NCBI GenBank assembly: GCA_023614405.1
Contig: CM042696.1
Span: 336,031,211-336,095,210 of the forward strand
DNA length: 64,000 bases
Direction of reading: 5' to 3'
Source: Avena insularis
Taxonomy: Eukaryota > Streptophyta > Magnoliopsida > Poales > Poaceae
This document shows positions 15,301-28,056 of this stretch, one piece after another; position 1 is the first letter of the stretch; every line of letters begins with the position of its first letter. The notes beneath the pieces are model-generated. The model saw nothing but the letters and a program-made list of their open reading frames with translations. It was not told the origin of the DNA and searched no databases. A program made the position numbers and the translations under genes.

Positions 15301-18300
15301 ATCTAGAGTCATTGCATGTGTGTTCTTTTCATAAACCACATGGATCCACCAGTGTCATTGTGTGTTATTTTCACAAACCACATATGGATCCACTAGAGTT
15401 CATTGCATGTGTGTTCTTTTCCTACACCACATAAGTATCCACTATCAGTCATTGCATGTGTGTTATTTTCCTAAACCACATATGGATCCACTAGTGTCAT
15501 TGCATGTGTGTTCTTTTCATAATCCACATATGGATCCACCAGAGTCATTGCATGTGTCTTCTTTTCCTAAACCACATGAGTCCACTAGAGTTCGTTGCAT
15601 GTGTGTTCTTTTCATAAACAACATGGGTCCACCAATGTCATTGGTTGTGTGTTCTTTTGACAAACCAAATATGGATCCAATAGAGTTCATTGCATGTGTG
15701 TTCTTTTCCTAAACCACATATGGATCCACGAGAGTCATTGCATGCGTGTTCTTCTCCTAAACCACATATGGATCCACCAGTGTTATTGTATGTGTGTTCT
15801 TTTCATAAAACATATATGGATCCACCAGAGTCATTGCATGTGTGTTCTTTTCCTAAACCACATATGGATCCACGAGAGTCATTGCATGTGTGTTCTTCTC
15901 CTAAACCACATATGGATCCACCAGTGTTATTGTATGTGTGTTCTTTTCATAAACCACATATGGATCCACCTGAGTCATTGCATGTGTGTTCTTTTCCTAA
16001 ACCACATATGCATCCACCAGAGTCATTGCATGTGTGTTCTTTTCATAAACCACGTATGGATCCACCAGATTCAATGCATGTCTGTTCTTTTCATAAACCA
16101 CATATGGATCCACCAGAGTCATTACATGTGTGTTCTTTTCATAAACCACAACTAGAGTCATTGCATTTCTGTTCTTTTCATAAAGCACCACTAGAGTTCA
16201 TTGCGTTTTTCTTCTTTTCGTAAACCACATCTAGAGTCATTACATGTGTGTTCTTTTCATAAACCACCACTAGAGTCGTTGCAGGTGTGTTCTTTTCACA
16301 AACCACATATGGATCCACTAGAGTCATTGCATGTCTATTCTTTTCCTAAAACACATATGCATCCACTAGTGTCATTGCATGTGCGTTCTTTTCATAAACC
16401 ACATGGATCCACTAGAGTTCATTGCATGTGTGTTCTTTTCATAAACCAACACTAGAATCATTGCATGTGTGTTCTTTTCGTGAACCACGTCTAGAGTCAT
16501 TACATGTGTGTTCTTTTCATAAACCACATGGATCCACCAGTGTCATTGGTTATGTGTTCTTTTCACAAACCACATATGGTTGCACCAGATTCATTGCATG
16601 TCTATTCTTGTCATAAACCACATATGGATCCACCAGACTAATTGCATGTGTGTTCTATTCATAAACCTCAACTAGAGTCATTGCATTTGTGTCCTTTTCA
16701 TCAACCACATGTAGAGTCATTGCATCTGTGTTCTTTTCATAAACAACCACTTGAGTCATTGCATGTGTGTTCTTTTCATAAACCACATATGGATCCACCA
16801 GAGTCATTGCATGTTTGTTCTTTTCCTAAAACACATATGGATCCACCAGTGTCATTGCATGTGTGTTCTTTTCACAAACCACATATGGATCCACTAGAGT
16901 CATTGCATGTCTATTCTTTTCCTAAAACACATATGCATACACTAGTGTCATTGCATGTGTGTTCTTTTCATAAACCACATGGATCCACTAGTGTTCATTG
17001 CATGTGTGTTCTTTTCATAAACCAACACTAGAATCATTGCATGTGTGTTCTTTTCGTGAACCACATCTAGAGTCATTGCATGTGTGTTCTTTTCATAAAC
17101 CACATGGATCCACCAGTGTCATTGGTTATGTGTTCTTTTCACAAACCACATATGGTTGCACCAGATTCATTGCATGTCTATTATTTTCATAAACCACATA
17201 TGGATCCACTAGACTAATTGCATGTGTGTTCTGTTCATAAACCACAACTAGAGTTATTGCATTTGTGTCCTTTTCATCAACCACATCTAGAGTCATTGCA
17301 TCTGTGTTCTTTTCATAAACAACCACTTGAGTCATTGCATGTGTGTTCTTTTCATAAACCACATATGGATCCACCAGAGTCATTGCATGTTTGTTCTTTT
17401 CCTAAAACACATTTGGATCCACCAGTGTCATTTCATGTGTGTTCTTTTCATAAACCACATGGATCCAATAGAGTTCATTGCATGTGTGTTCTTTTCATAA
17501 ACCACATGGATCCACTAGATTTCATTGCATGTGTGTTCTTTTCATAAACCAGCACTAGAATCATTGCATGTGTGTTCTTTTCGTAAACCACATCTAGAGT
17601 CATTGCATGTGTGTTCTTTTCATAAACCACATGGATCCACCAGTGTCATTGTGTGTTATTTTCACAAACCACATATGGATCCACTAGAGTTCATTGCATG
17701 TGTGTTCTTTTCCTACACCACATAAGTATCCACTATCAGTCATTGCATGTGTGTTATTTTCCTAAACCACATATGGATCCACTAGTGTCATTGCATGTGT
17801 GTTCTTTTCATAATCCACATATGGATCCACCAGAGTCATTGCATGTGTCTTCTTTTCCTAAACCACATGAGTCCACTAGAGTGCATTGCATGTGTGTTCT
17901 TTTCATAAACAACATGGGTCCACCAATGTCATTGGTTGTGTGTTCTTTTGACAAACCAAATATGGATCCACTAGAGTTTATTGCATGTGTGTTCTTTTCC
18001 TAAACCACATATGGATCCACGAGAGTCATTGCATGCGTGTTCTTCTCCTAAACCACATATGGATCCACCAGTGTTATTGTATGTGTGTTCTTTTCATAAA
18101 CCACATATGGATCCACCAGAGTCATTGCATGTGTGTTCTTTTCCTAAACCACATATGGATCCACGAGTCATTGCATGTGTTCTTTTCATAAACCACGTGT
18201 GGATCCACAGATTCAATGCATGTCTGTTCTTTTCATAAACCACATATGGATCCACCAGAGTCATTACATGTGTGTTCTTTTCATAAACCACAACTAGAGT

Positions 18301-21300
18301 CATTGCATTTGTGTTCTTTTCATAAAGCACCACTAGAGTTCATTGCATTTTTCTTCTTTTCGTAAACCACATCTAGAGTCATTGCATGTGTTTTTTTTTC
18401 ATAAACCACCACTAGAGTCATTGCATGTGTGTTCTTTTCACAAACCACATATGGATCCACTAGAGTCATTGCATGTGTGTTCTTTTCCTAAACCACATAT
18501 GGATCCACCAGAGTCATTGCATGTGTGTTATTTTCATAAACCACATATGGATCCACCAGATTCATTTCATGTCTATTCTTTTCATAAACCACACATGGAT
18601 CCACCAGAGTTATTGCATGTGTGTTATTTTTATAAACCACAACTAGAGTCATTGCAGTTGTGTTCTTTTCATAAGCCACCACTAGAGTTCATTGCATTTG
18701 TGTTCTTTTCATAAACCACATCTAGAGTCATTACATATGTGTTCTTCTCTTAAACCACCACTAGAGTCATTGCATGTGTGTCCTTTTCACAAACCATATA
18801 TGGATCCACCAGAGTCATTGCATATCTGTTCTTTTCCTAAAACACATATGGATCCACCAGTATCGTTGCATGTGTGTTCTTTTCCTAAACCACATGGGTC
18901 CACTAGAGTTCATTGCATGTGTGTTATTTTCATAAACAACATGGGTCCACCAATGTCATTGGTTGTGTGTTATTTTGACAAACCAAATATGGATCCACTA
19001 GAGTTCATTGCATGTGTGTTCTTTTCCTAAACCACATATGGATCCACGAGAGTCATTGCATGTGTGTTCTTCTCCTAAACCACATATGGATCCACCAGTG
19101 TTATTGTATGTGTGTTCTTTTGATAAACCACATATGGATCCACCTGAGTCATTGCATGTGTGTTCTTTTCCTAAACCACATATGCATCCACCAGAGTCAT
19201 TGCATGTGTGTTCTTTTCATAAACCACGTATGGATCCACCAGATTCAATGCATGTCTGTTCTTTTCATAAACCACATATGGATCCACCAGAGTCATTACA
19301 TGTGTGTTATTTTCATAAACCACAACTAGAGTCATTGCATTTGTGTTCTTTTCATAAAGCACCACTAGAGTTCATTGCATTTTTCTTCTTTTCGTAAACC
19401 ACATCTAGAGTCATTACATGTGTGTTCTTTTCATAAACCACCACTAGAGTCATTGCATGTGTGTTCTTTTCACAAACCACATATGGATCCACTAGAGTCA
19501 TTGCATGTCTATTCTTTTCCTAAAACACATATGCATCCACTAGTGTCATTGCATGTGCGTTCTTTTCATAAACCACATGGATCCACTAGAGTTCATTGCA
19601 TGTGTGTTCTTTTCATAAACCAACACTAGAATCATTGCATGTGTGTTCTTTTCGTGAACCACGTCTAGAGTCATTACATGTGTGTTCTTTTCATAAACCA
19701 CATGGATCCACCAGTGTCATTTGTTATGTGTTCTTTTCACAAACCACATATGGTTGCACCAGATTCATTGCATGTCTATTCTTGTCATAAACCACATATG
19801 GATCCACCAGACTAATTGCATGTGTGTTCTGTTCATAAACCACAACTAGAGTCATTGCATTTGTGTCCTTTTCATCAACCACATGTAGAGTCATTGCATC
19901 TGTGTTCTTTTCATAAACAACCACTTGAGTCATTGCATGTGTGTTCTTTTCATAAACCACATATGGATCCACCAGAGTCATTGCATGTTTGTTCTTTTCC
20001 TAAAACACATATGGATCCACCAGTGTCATTGCATGTGTGTTCTTTTCACAAACCACATATGGATCCACTAGAGTGATTGCATGTTTATTCTTTTCCTAAA
20101 ACACATATGCATCCACTAGTGTCATTGCATGTGTGTTCTTTTCATAAACCACATGGATCCACTAGTGTTCATTGCATGTGTGTTCTTTTAATAAACCAAC
20201 ACTAGAATCATTGCATGTGTGTTCTTTTCGTGAACCACATCTAGAGTCATTACATGTGAGTTCTTTTCCTAAACCACATGGATCCACCAGTGTCATTGGT
20301 TATGTGTTCTTTTCACAAACCACATATGGTTGCACCAGATTCATTGCATGCCTATTCTTTTCATAAACCACATATGGATCCACCAGACTAATTGCATGTG
20401 TGTTCTGTTCATAAACCACAACTAGAGTCATTGCATTTGTGTCCTTTTCATCAACCACATCTAGAGTCATTGCATCTGTGTTCTTTTCATAAACAACCAC
20501 TTGAGTCATTGCATGTGTGTTCTTTTCATAAACCACATATGGATCCACCAGAGTCATTGCATGTTTGTTCTTTTCCTAAAACACATTTGGATCCACCAGT
20601 GTCATTGCATGTGTGTTATTTTCATAAACCACATGGATCCAATAGAGTTCATTGCATGTGTGTTGTTTTCATAAACCACATGGATCCACTAGAGTTCATT
20701 GCATGTGTGTTCTTTTCATAAACCAGCACTAGAATCATTGCATGTGTTCTTTTTCAGTAAACCACATCTAGAGTCATTGCATGTGTGTTCTTTTCATAAA
20801 CCACATGGATCCACCAGTGTCATTGTGTGTTATTTTCACAAACCACATATGGATCCACTAGAGTTCATTGCATGTGTGTTCTTTTCCTACACCACATAAG
20901 TATCCACTATCAGTCATTGCATGTGTGTTATTTTCCTAAACCACATATGGATCCACTAGTGTCATTGCATGTGTGTTCTTTTCATAATCCACATATGGAT
21001 CCACCAGAGTCATTGCATGTGTCTTCTTTTCCTAAACCACATGAGTCCACTAGAGTTCATTGCATGTGTGTTCTTTTCATAAACAACATGGGTCCACCAA
21101 TGTCATTGGTTGTGTGTTCTTTTGACAAACCAAATATGGATCCACTAGAGTTTATTGCATGTGTGTTCTTTTCCTAAACCACATATGGATCCACGAGTCA
21201 TTGCATCGTGTTCTTCTCCTAAACCACATATGGATCCACCAGTGTTATTGTATGTGTGTTCTTTTCATAAACCACATATGGATCCACCAGAGTCATTGCA

Positions 21301-24190
21301 TGTGTGTTCTTTTCCTAAACCACATATGGATCCACCAGAGTCATTGCATGTGTGTTCTTTTCATAAACCACGTATGGATCCACCAGATTCAATGCATGTC
21401 TGTTCTTTTCATAAACCACATATGGATCCACTAGAGTCATTACATGTGTGTTCTTTTCATAAACCACAACTAGAGTCATTGCATTTGTGTTCTTTTCATA
21501 AAGCACCACTAGAGTTCATTGCATTTTTCTTCTTTTCGTAAACCACATCTAGAGTCATTGCATGTGTTTTTTTTTCATAAACCACCACTAGAGTCATTGC
21601 ATGTGTGTTCTTTTCACAAACCACATATGGATCCACTAGAGTCATTGCATGTGTGTTCTTTTCCTAAACCACATATGGATCCACCAGAGTCATTGCATGT
21701 GTGTTATTTTCATAAACCACATATGGATCCACCCGATTCATTTCATGTCTATTCTTTTCATAAACCACACATGGATCCACCAGAGTTATTGCATGTGTGT
21801 TATTTTTATAAACCACAACTAGAGTCATTGCAGTTGTGTTCTTTTCATAAGCCACCACTAGAGTTCATTGCATTTGTGTTCTTTTCATAAACCACATCTA
21901 GAGTCATTACATATGTGTTCTTCTCTTAAACCACCACTAGAGTCATTGCATGTGTGTTCTTTTCACAAACCATATATGGATCCACCAGAGTCATTGCATA
22001 TCTGTTCTTTTCCTAAAACACATATGGATCCACCAGTATCGTTGCATGTGTGTTCTTTTCCTAAACCACATGGGTCCACTAGAGTTCATTGCATGTGTGT
22101 TCTTTTCATAAACAACATGGGTCCACCAATGTCATTGGTTGTGTGTTCTTTTGACAAACCAAATATGGATCCACTAGAGTTCATTGCATGTGTGTTCTTT
22201 TCCTAAACCACATATGGATCCACGAGAGTCATTGAATGTGTGTTCTTCTCCTAAACCACATATGGATCCACCAGTGTTATTGTATGTGTGTTCTTTTGAT
22301 AAACCACATATGGATCCACCTGAGTCATTGCATGTGTGTTCTTTTCCTAAACCACATATGCATCCACCAGAGTCATTGCATGTGTGTTCTTTTCATAAAC
22401 CACGTATGGATCCACCAGATTCAATGCATGTATGTTCTTTTCATAAACCACATATGGATCCACCAGAGTCATTACATGTGTGTTATTTTCATAAACCACA
22501 ACTAGAGTCATTGCATTTGTGTTCTTTTCATAAAGCACCACTAGAGTTCATTGCATTTTTCTTCTTTTCGTAAACCACATCTAGAGTCATTACATGTGTG
22601 TTCTTTTCATAAACCACCACTAGAGTCATTGCATGTGTGTTCTTTTCACAAACCACATATGGATCCACTAGAGTCATTGCATGTCTATTCTTTTCCTAAA
22701 ACACATATGCATCCACTAGTGTCATTGCATGTGCGTTCTTTTCATAAACCACATGGATCCACTAGAGTTCATTGCATGTGTGTTCTTTTCATAAACCAAC
22801 ACTAGAATCATTGCATGTGTGTTCTTTTCGTGAACCACGTCTAGAGTCATTACATGTGTGTTCTTTTCATAAACCACATGGATCCACCAGTGTCATTTGT
22901 TATGTGTTCTTTTCACAAACCACATATGGTTGCACCAGATTCATTGCATGTCTATTCTTGTCATAAACCACATATGGATCCACCAGACTAATTGCATGTG
23001 TGTTCTGTTCATAAACCACAACTAGAGTCATTGCATTTGTGTCCTTTTCATCAACCACATCTAGAGTCATTGCATCTGTGTTCTTTTCATAAACAACCAC
23101 TTGAGTCATTGCATGTGTGTTCTTTTCATAAACCACATATGGATCCACCAGAGTCATTGCGTCCTAAAACACATATGGATCCACCAGTGTCATTGCATGT
23201 GTGTTCTTTTCACAAACCACATATGGATCCACTAGAGTCATTGCATGTCTATTCTTTTCCTAAAACACATATGCATCCACTAGTGTCATTGCATGTGTGT
23301 TCTTTTCATAAACCACATGGATCCACTAGTGTTCATTTCATGTGTGTTCTTTTAATAAACCAACACTAGAATCATTGCATGTGTGTTCATTTCGTGAACC
23401 ACATCTAGAGTCATTACATGTGAGTTCTTTTCCTAAACCACATGGATCCACCAATGTCATTGGTTATGTGTTCTTTTCACAAACCACATATGGTTGCACC
23501 AGATTCATTGCATGCCTATTCTTTTCATAAACCACATATGGATCCACCAGACTAATTGCATGTGTGTTCTGCTCATAAACCACAACTAGAGTCATTGCAT
23601 TTGTGTCCTTTTCATCAACCACATCTAGAGTCATTGCATCTGTGTTCTTTTCATAAACAACCACTTGAGTCATTGCATGTGTGTTCTTTTCATAAACCAC
23701 ATATGGATCCACCAGAGTCATTGCATGTTTGTTCTTTTCCTAAAACACATTTGGATCCACCAGTGTCATTGCATGTGTGTTATTTTCATAAACCACATGG
23801 ATCCAATAGAGTTCATTGCATGTGTGTTGTTTTCATAAACCACATGGATCCACTAGAGTTCATTGCATGTGTGTTCTTTTCATAAACCAGCACTAGAATC
23901 ATTGCATGTGTGTTCTTTTCGTAAACCACATCTAGAGTCATTGCATGTGTGTTCTTTTCATAAACCACATAGATCCACCAGTGTCATTGTGTGTTATTTT
24001 CACAAACCACATATGGATCCACTAGAGTTCATTGCATGTGTGTTCTTTTCCTAAACCACATAAGTATCCACTACAGTTATTGCATGTGTGTTATTTTCCT
24101 AAACCACATATGGATCCGCTAGTGTCATTGCATGTGTGTTCTTTTCATAATCCACATATGGATCCACCAGAGTCATTGCATGTGTCTTCT
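9338..24190. repeat. Higher-order repeat, ~3.18 kb period, about five copies
   Basis: Ordered runs of variant monomers repeat every 3,174-3,178 bp. Landmark starts are 9338, 12516, 15690, 17981 and 21155, and a second landmark is at 10370, 13548, (fused), 19008 and 22184, so each unit divides into about 1,030 + 2,146 bp. One full unit holds about 69 monomers. The copies at 9338 and 12516 share private variants (CTTTTCATAGACC at 9718/12896, TTTTTAGAAACC at 9798/12976). The copies at 17981 and 21155 share others (TGTGTTTTTTTTTCATAAACC, TTTTAATAAACC). Neighbouring copies are therefore each other's closest relatives. The fifth copy loses register after about 24190. Confidence 0.88.
15690..17980. 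repeat. Contracted higher-order repeat copy (~2.29 kb)
   Basis: This copy is about 887 bp shorter than its neighbours. It starts like the 12516 landmark (CGTGTTCTTCTCC, CATGCGTG variant). At about 15855-15890 it switches into the sequence of the second landmark (as at 13548, with ATATGCATCCACC). It is thus a junction of landmark one with landmark two and lacks everything between. This is what an unequal exchange between misaligned monomers inside one higher-order unit would leave. Confidence 0.8.
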
Positions 24191-27093
24191 TTTCCTAAAA
24201 CACATATGGATCCACCAGAGTCATTGCATGTGTGTTCTTTTCATAAACCACATATGGATCCACTAGATTCATTGCATGTCTGTTCTTTTCATAAACCACA
24301 TATGGATCCACCAGATTCATTGCATGTCCGTTCTTTTCATAAACCACAATCATTGCATTTGTTTTCTTTTCATAAACCACCACTAGAGTCATTGCATGTG
24401 TGTTCTTTTCACAAACCATATATGGATCCACCAGAGTCATTGCATATCTGTTCTTTTCCTAAAACACATATGGATCCACCAGTGTCATTGCATGTGTGTT
24501 CTTTCCTAAACCACATGGATCCACCAGAGTTCATTGCATGTGTGTTCTTTTCATAAACAACATGGGTCCACCACTGTCATTGGTTGTGTGTTGTTTTGAC
24601 GAACCAAATATGGATCCACTAGAGTTCATTGCATGTGTGTTCTTTTCCTAAACCACATATGGATCCACGAGAGTCATTGCATGTGTGTTCTTCTCCTAAA
24701 CCACATATGCATCCACCAGTGTCATTGCATGTGTGTTCTTTTCATAAACCACATATGGATCCACCAGAGTCATTGCATGTGTGTTCTTTTCGTAAACCAC
24801 ATATGGATCTACCAGTGTCATTGCATGTGTGTTCTTTTCATAAACCACGTATGGATCCACCAGAGTTAATGCATGTATGTTCTTTTCATAAACCACATAT
24901 GGATCCACCAGAGTCATTACATGTGTGTTCTTTTCATAAACCACAACTAGAGTCATTGCATTTGTGTTCTTTTCATAAACCACCACTAGAGTTCATTGCA
25001 TTTTTCTTCTTTTCGTAAACGACATCTAGAGTCATTGCATGTGTGTTCTTTTCATAAACCACCACGAGAGTCATTGCATGTGTGTTCTTTTCACAAACCA
25101 CATATGGATCCACTAGAGTCATTGCATGTCTATTCTTTTCCTAAAACACATATGCATCCACTAGTGTCATTGCATGTGTGTTCCTTTCATAAACCACATG
25201 GATCCACTAGAGTTCATTGCATGTGTGTTCTTTTCATAAACCAACACTAGAATCATTGCATGTGTGTTCTTTTCGTGAACCACATCTAGAGTCATTACAT
25301 GTGTGCTCTTTTCATAAACCACATGGATCCACCAGTGTCATTGGTTATGTGTTCTTTTCACAAACCACATATGGATCCACCAGATTCATTGCATGTCTAT
25401 TCTTTTCATAAACCACATATGGATCCACCAGACTAATTGCATGTGTGTTCTGTTCATAAACCACAACTAGAGTCATTGCATTTGTGTCCTTTTCATAAAC
25501 CACATCTAGAGTCATTGCATCTGTGTTCTTTTCATAAACAACCACTTGAGTCATTGCATGTGTGTTCTTTTCACAAACCACATATGGATCCACCAGATTC
25601 ATTGCATGTTTGTTCTTTTCCTAAAACACATATGGATCCAATAGTGTCATTGCATGTGTGTTCTTTTCATAAACCACATGGATCCAGTAGAGTTCATTGC
25701 ATGTGTGTTCTTTTCATAAACCACATGGATCCACTAGAGTTCATTGCATGTTTGTTCTTTTCATAAACCAGCACTAGAATCATTGCATGTGTGTTCTTTT
25801 CATAAACCACATCTAGAGTCATTGCATGTGTGTTCTTTTCATAAACCACATGGATCCACCAGTGTCATTGTGTGTTATTTTCGCAAACCACATATGGATC
25901 CACTAGAGTTCATTGCATGTGTGTTCTTTTCCTAAACCACATATGTATCCACTACAGTCATTGCATGTGTGTTATTTTCCTAAACCACAGATGGATCCAC
26001 TAGTGTCATTGCATGTGTGTTCTTGTCATCAACCACATATGGATCCACCAGAGTCATTGCATGTGTCTTCTTTTCCTAAACCACATATGGATCCACCAGA
26101 GTCATTGCATGTGTGTTCTTTTCATAAACCACAAATGGATCCACTAGATTCATTGCATGTCTGTTATTTTCATAAACCACATATGGATCCACCAGATTCA
26201 TTGCATGTCTGTTCTTTTCATAAACCACAATCATTGCATTTGTGTTCTTTTGATAAACCACCACTAGAGTTCATTGCATTTGTGTTCTTTTCATAAACCA
26301 CATCTAGAGTCATTGAATGCGTGTTCTTTTCATAAACCACCACTAGAGTCATTGCATGTGTGTTCTTTTCACAAACCATATATGGATCCACCAGAGTCAT
26401 TGCATGTCTGTTATTTTCCTAAAATACATATGGATCCACCAGTGTCATTGCATGTGTGTTGTTTTCATAAACCACATGGATCCACTAGAGTTCATTGCAT
26501 GTGTGTTCTTTTCATAAACTAGCACTAGAATAATTGCATGTGTGTTCTTTTCATATACCAGCACTAGAATCATTGCATGTGTGTTCTTTTCATGAACCAC
26601 ATCTAGAGTCATTACATGTGTTTTTTTTTCATAAACCACATGGATCCACAAGTGTCATTGGTTGTGTGTTCTTTTCACAAACCACATATGGATCCACTAG
26701 AGTTGATTGCATGTGTGTTCTTTTCCTAAACCACATATGGATCAACCAGAGTCATTGCATGTGTGTTCTCTTCCTAAACTACATATGGATCCACTAGATT
26801 CATTGCATGTCTGTTCTTTTCATAAACCACATATGGATACACTAGAGTAATTGCATGTGTGTTCTTTTCATAAACCACAACTAGAGTAATTGAATTTGTG
26901 TTCTTTTCATAAACCACCACTAGAGTTCATTGTATTTGTGTTCTTTTCATAAACCACATCTAGAGTCATTGCATTTGTGTTATTTTCATAAACCACCACT
27001 AGAGTTCATTTTATTTGTGTTCTTTTCATAAACCACATCTAGAGTCATTGCATGTATGTTATTTTCATACAACACCATTAGAGTCATTACATG
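24191..27093. repeat. Less ordered flank of array block 1
   Basis: Past about 24190 the monomers continue but the 3.18-kb order is lost. There are truncated monomers (CCACAATCATTGCATTTG at about 24344 and 26227) and more private substitutions toward the right, such as TTCATATACCAGC near 26552 and ACAACACCATTAGAG near 27070. The block ends where a retrotransposon LTR interrupts a monomer at 27094. The rising divergence fits lower homogenisation away from the amplified core. Confidence 0.7.
27090..27093. repeat. Target-site duplication CATG, left copy
   Basis: CATG precedes the TG of the first LTR and matches CATG at 38814-38817 just after the last LTR stub. With the shared A at the right LTR end it could also be read as a 5-bp ACATG. 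The satellite reading GTCATTACATG resumes as CATGTGTGTTC, so the array was one piece before insertion. Confidence 0.75.
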
Positions 27094-28056
27094 TGTCACA
27101 TCCCAAGATTTTCCAAATCTTGTAATGTGAAAAATAAATAAACAAAATAAATTTTTGTTGAAAATCAGGGTGAAAAGAAACTTTTGTTTCTAAAAGGAAA
27201 CTGAAATCCCATCTTGAACAAACTTTGGTTAAAGTTTGAGTTCAACAAAAATCCAAATCAAGGGAAATGCATTCCTCAATGAATGTATCTGGAAATTTGA
27301 ACTCTTGGAAAATAAATCCAAAACCCAAAACCCTAATGGAATAAAAACCATTTCCAAGTTATCTCCAAATCCATGGATTTGATCCAGACCAAAATTGATC
27401 AACAAATATTCACAAAGGATCAAGAAAGACCCTAGAAGTTGGTTTCACTCAAATTGGAACCATAAATAAAATCTTATGAATATAATAAGATAAGGAAATT
27501 GAATTTCCAAAGTTAATAAAACCCATACCAATTGGTGAACAATTAATCCTAAGGGGATTAAAAAGATAAACATTTAATAAAGGAAAATAAAATATTTTTG
27601 TTTTGATAAAATGAGTAAAGGTTTATTTAAATAAAATAATAAGGATTTAAATATCCAATTTTATTTAAGTAAAGGCTTTCTCATTTTAATTAAACACCAA
27701 AACTTATTTATTTAAATAAGTTTCCAAGTATTCTTTTATTTTTCAAATAAAACCTTCTGGTTTGGTTTTGAAAATAATTGGATTTCAAATGGAAATTTTA
27801 TTAAATAAATCAAACACTATTAATAAACTAAAGATCCATTTTATTTAATAAATAAATGGATCCTAAAATAAATAAAATTATTATTTCATTTTGGATTTGG
27901 ATTATGTTGATAAACAGAACCAAATTCAAATGAAAAGTTTGTTGATTGTTTGATTTGATTGAGTGTTGTTTGATTGTTTGATTAATTGTTTGAATTGCAA
28001 AACAGAAAAAGAATGAGAAAAGGAAAAAGAAGCAGACAGAAAAAAAATAGAGTTTG

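Larger units (their letters stand above)
1..27093. repeat. Minisatellite array, block 1 (39/46-47/48-bp monomers)
   Basis: An uninterrupted head-to-tail array fills the first 27 kb and continues beyond the left edge. Every monomer carries TGTGTTCTTTTCATAAACC or a close variant (CCTAAACC, CACAAACC, CGTAAACC), preceded by GTCATTGCA. Three length classes alternate. The 48-bp class contains CATATGGATCCAC (NdeI and BamHI sites). The 39-bp class lacks nine bases of it and reads CCACCACTAGAGT or CCACATCTAGAGT. The 46/47-bp class lacks one AT and often has an extra T (TAGAGTTCATTG). At about 46 bp per unit this block holds roughly 590 monomers. The order of variants is not random but forms higher-order repeats. 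There is no gene, tRNA or rRNA inside. I do not recognise the monomer as a named satellite. Confidence 0.97.

Noticed and set aside
1..27093. Many overlapping open frames with repeats such as HVCSFHKPHMDPPESL, up to 212 codons, and minus-strand frames with VDPYVVYEKNTHAMTL
   Set aside because: They follow from monomer lengths divisible by three. Most begin at TTG, not ATG, both strands are open at once, and 46/47-bp monomers break every frame. There is no sign of selection on a protein.
1..27093. CRISPR-like appearance of regularly spaced short repeats
   Set aside because: There are no unique spacers: the sequence between cores is itself repeated. The context is a plant nuclear genome with LTR retrotransposons.
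27094..27100. Telomere- or centromere-specific repeats near the array
   Set aside because: No run of TTTAGGG/CCCTAAA and no centromeric retrotransposon signature was found. Isolated CCCTAAACCCTAA in the LTR near 33812 is too short to mean anything.
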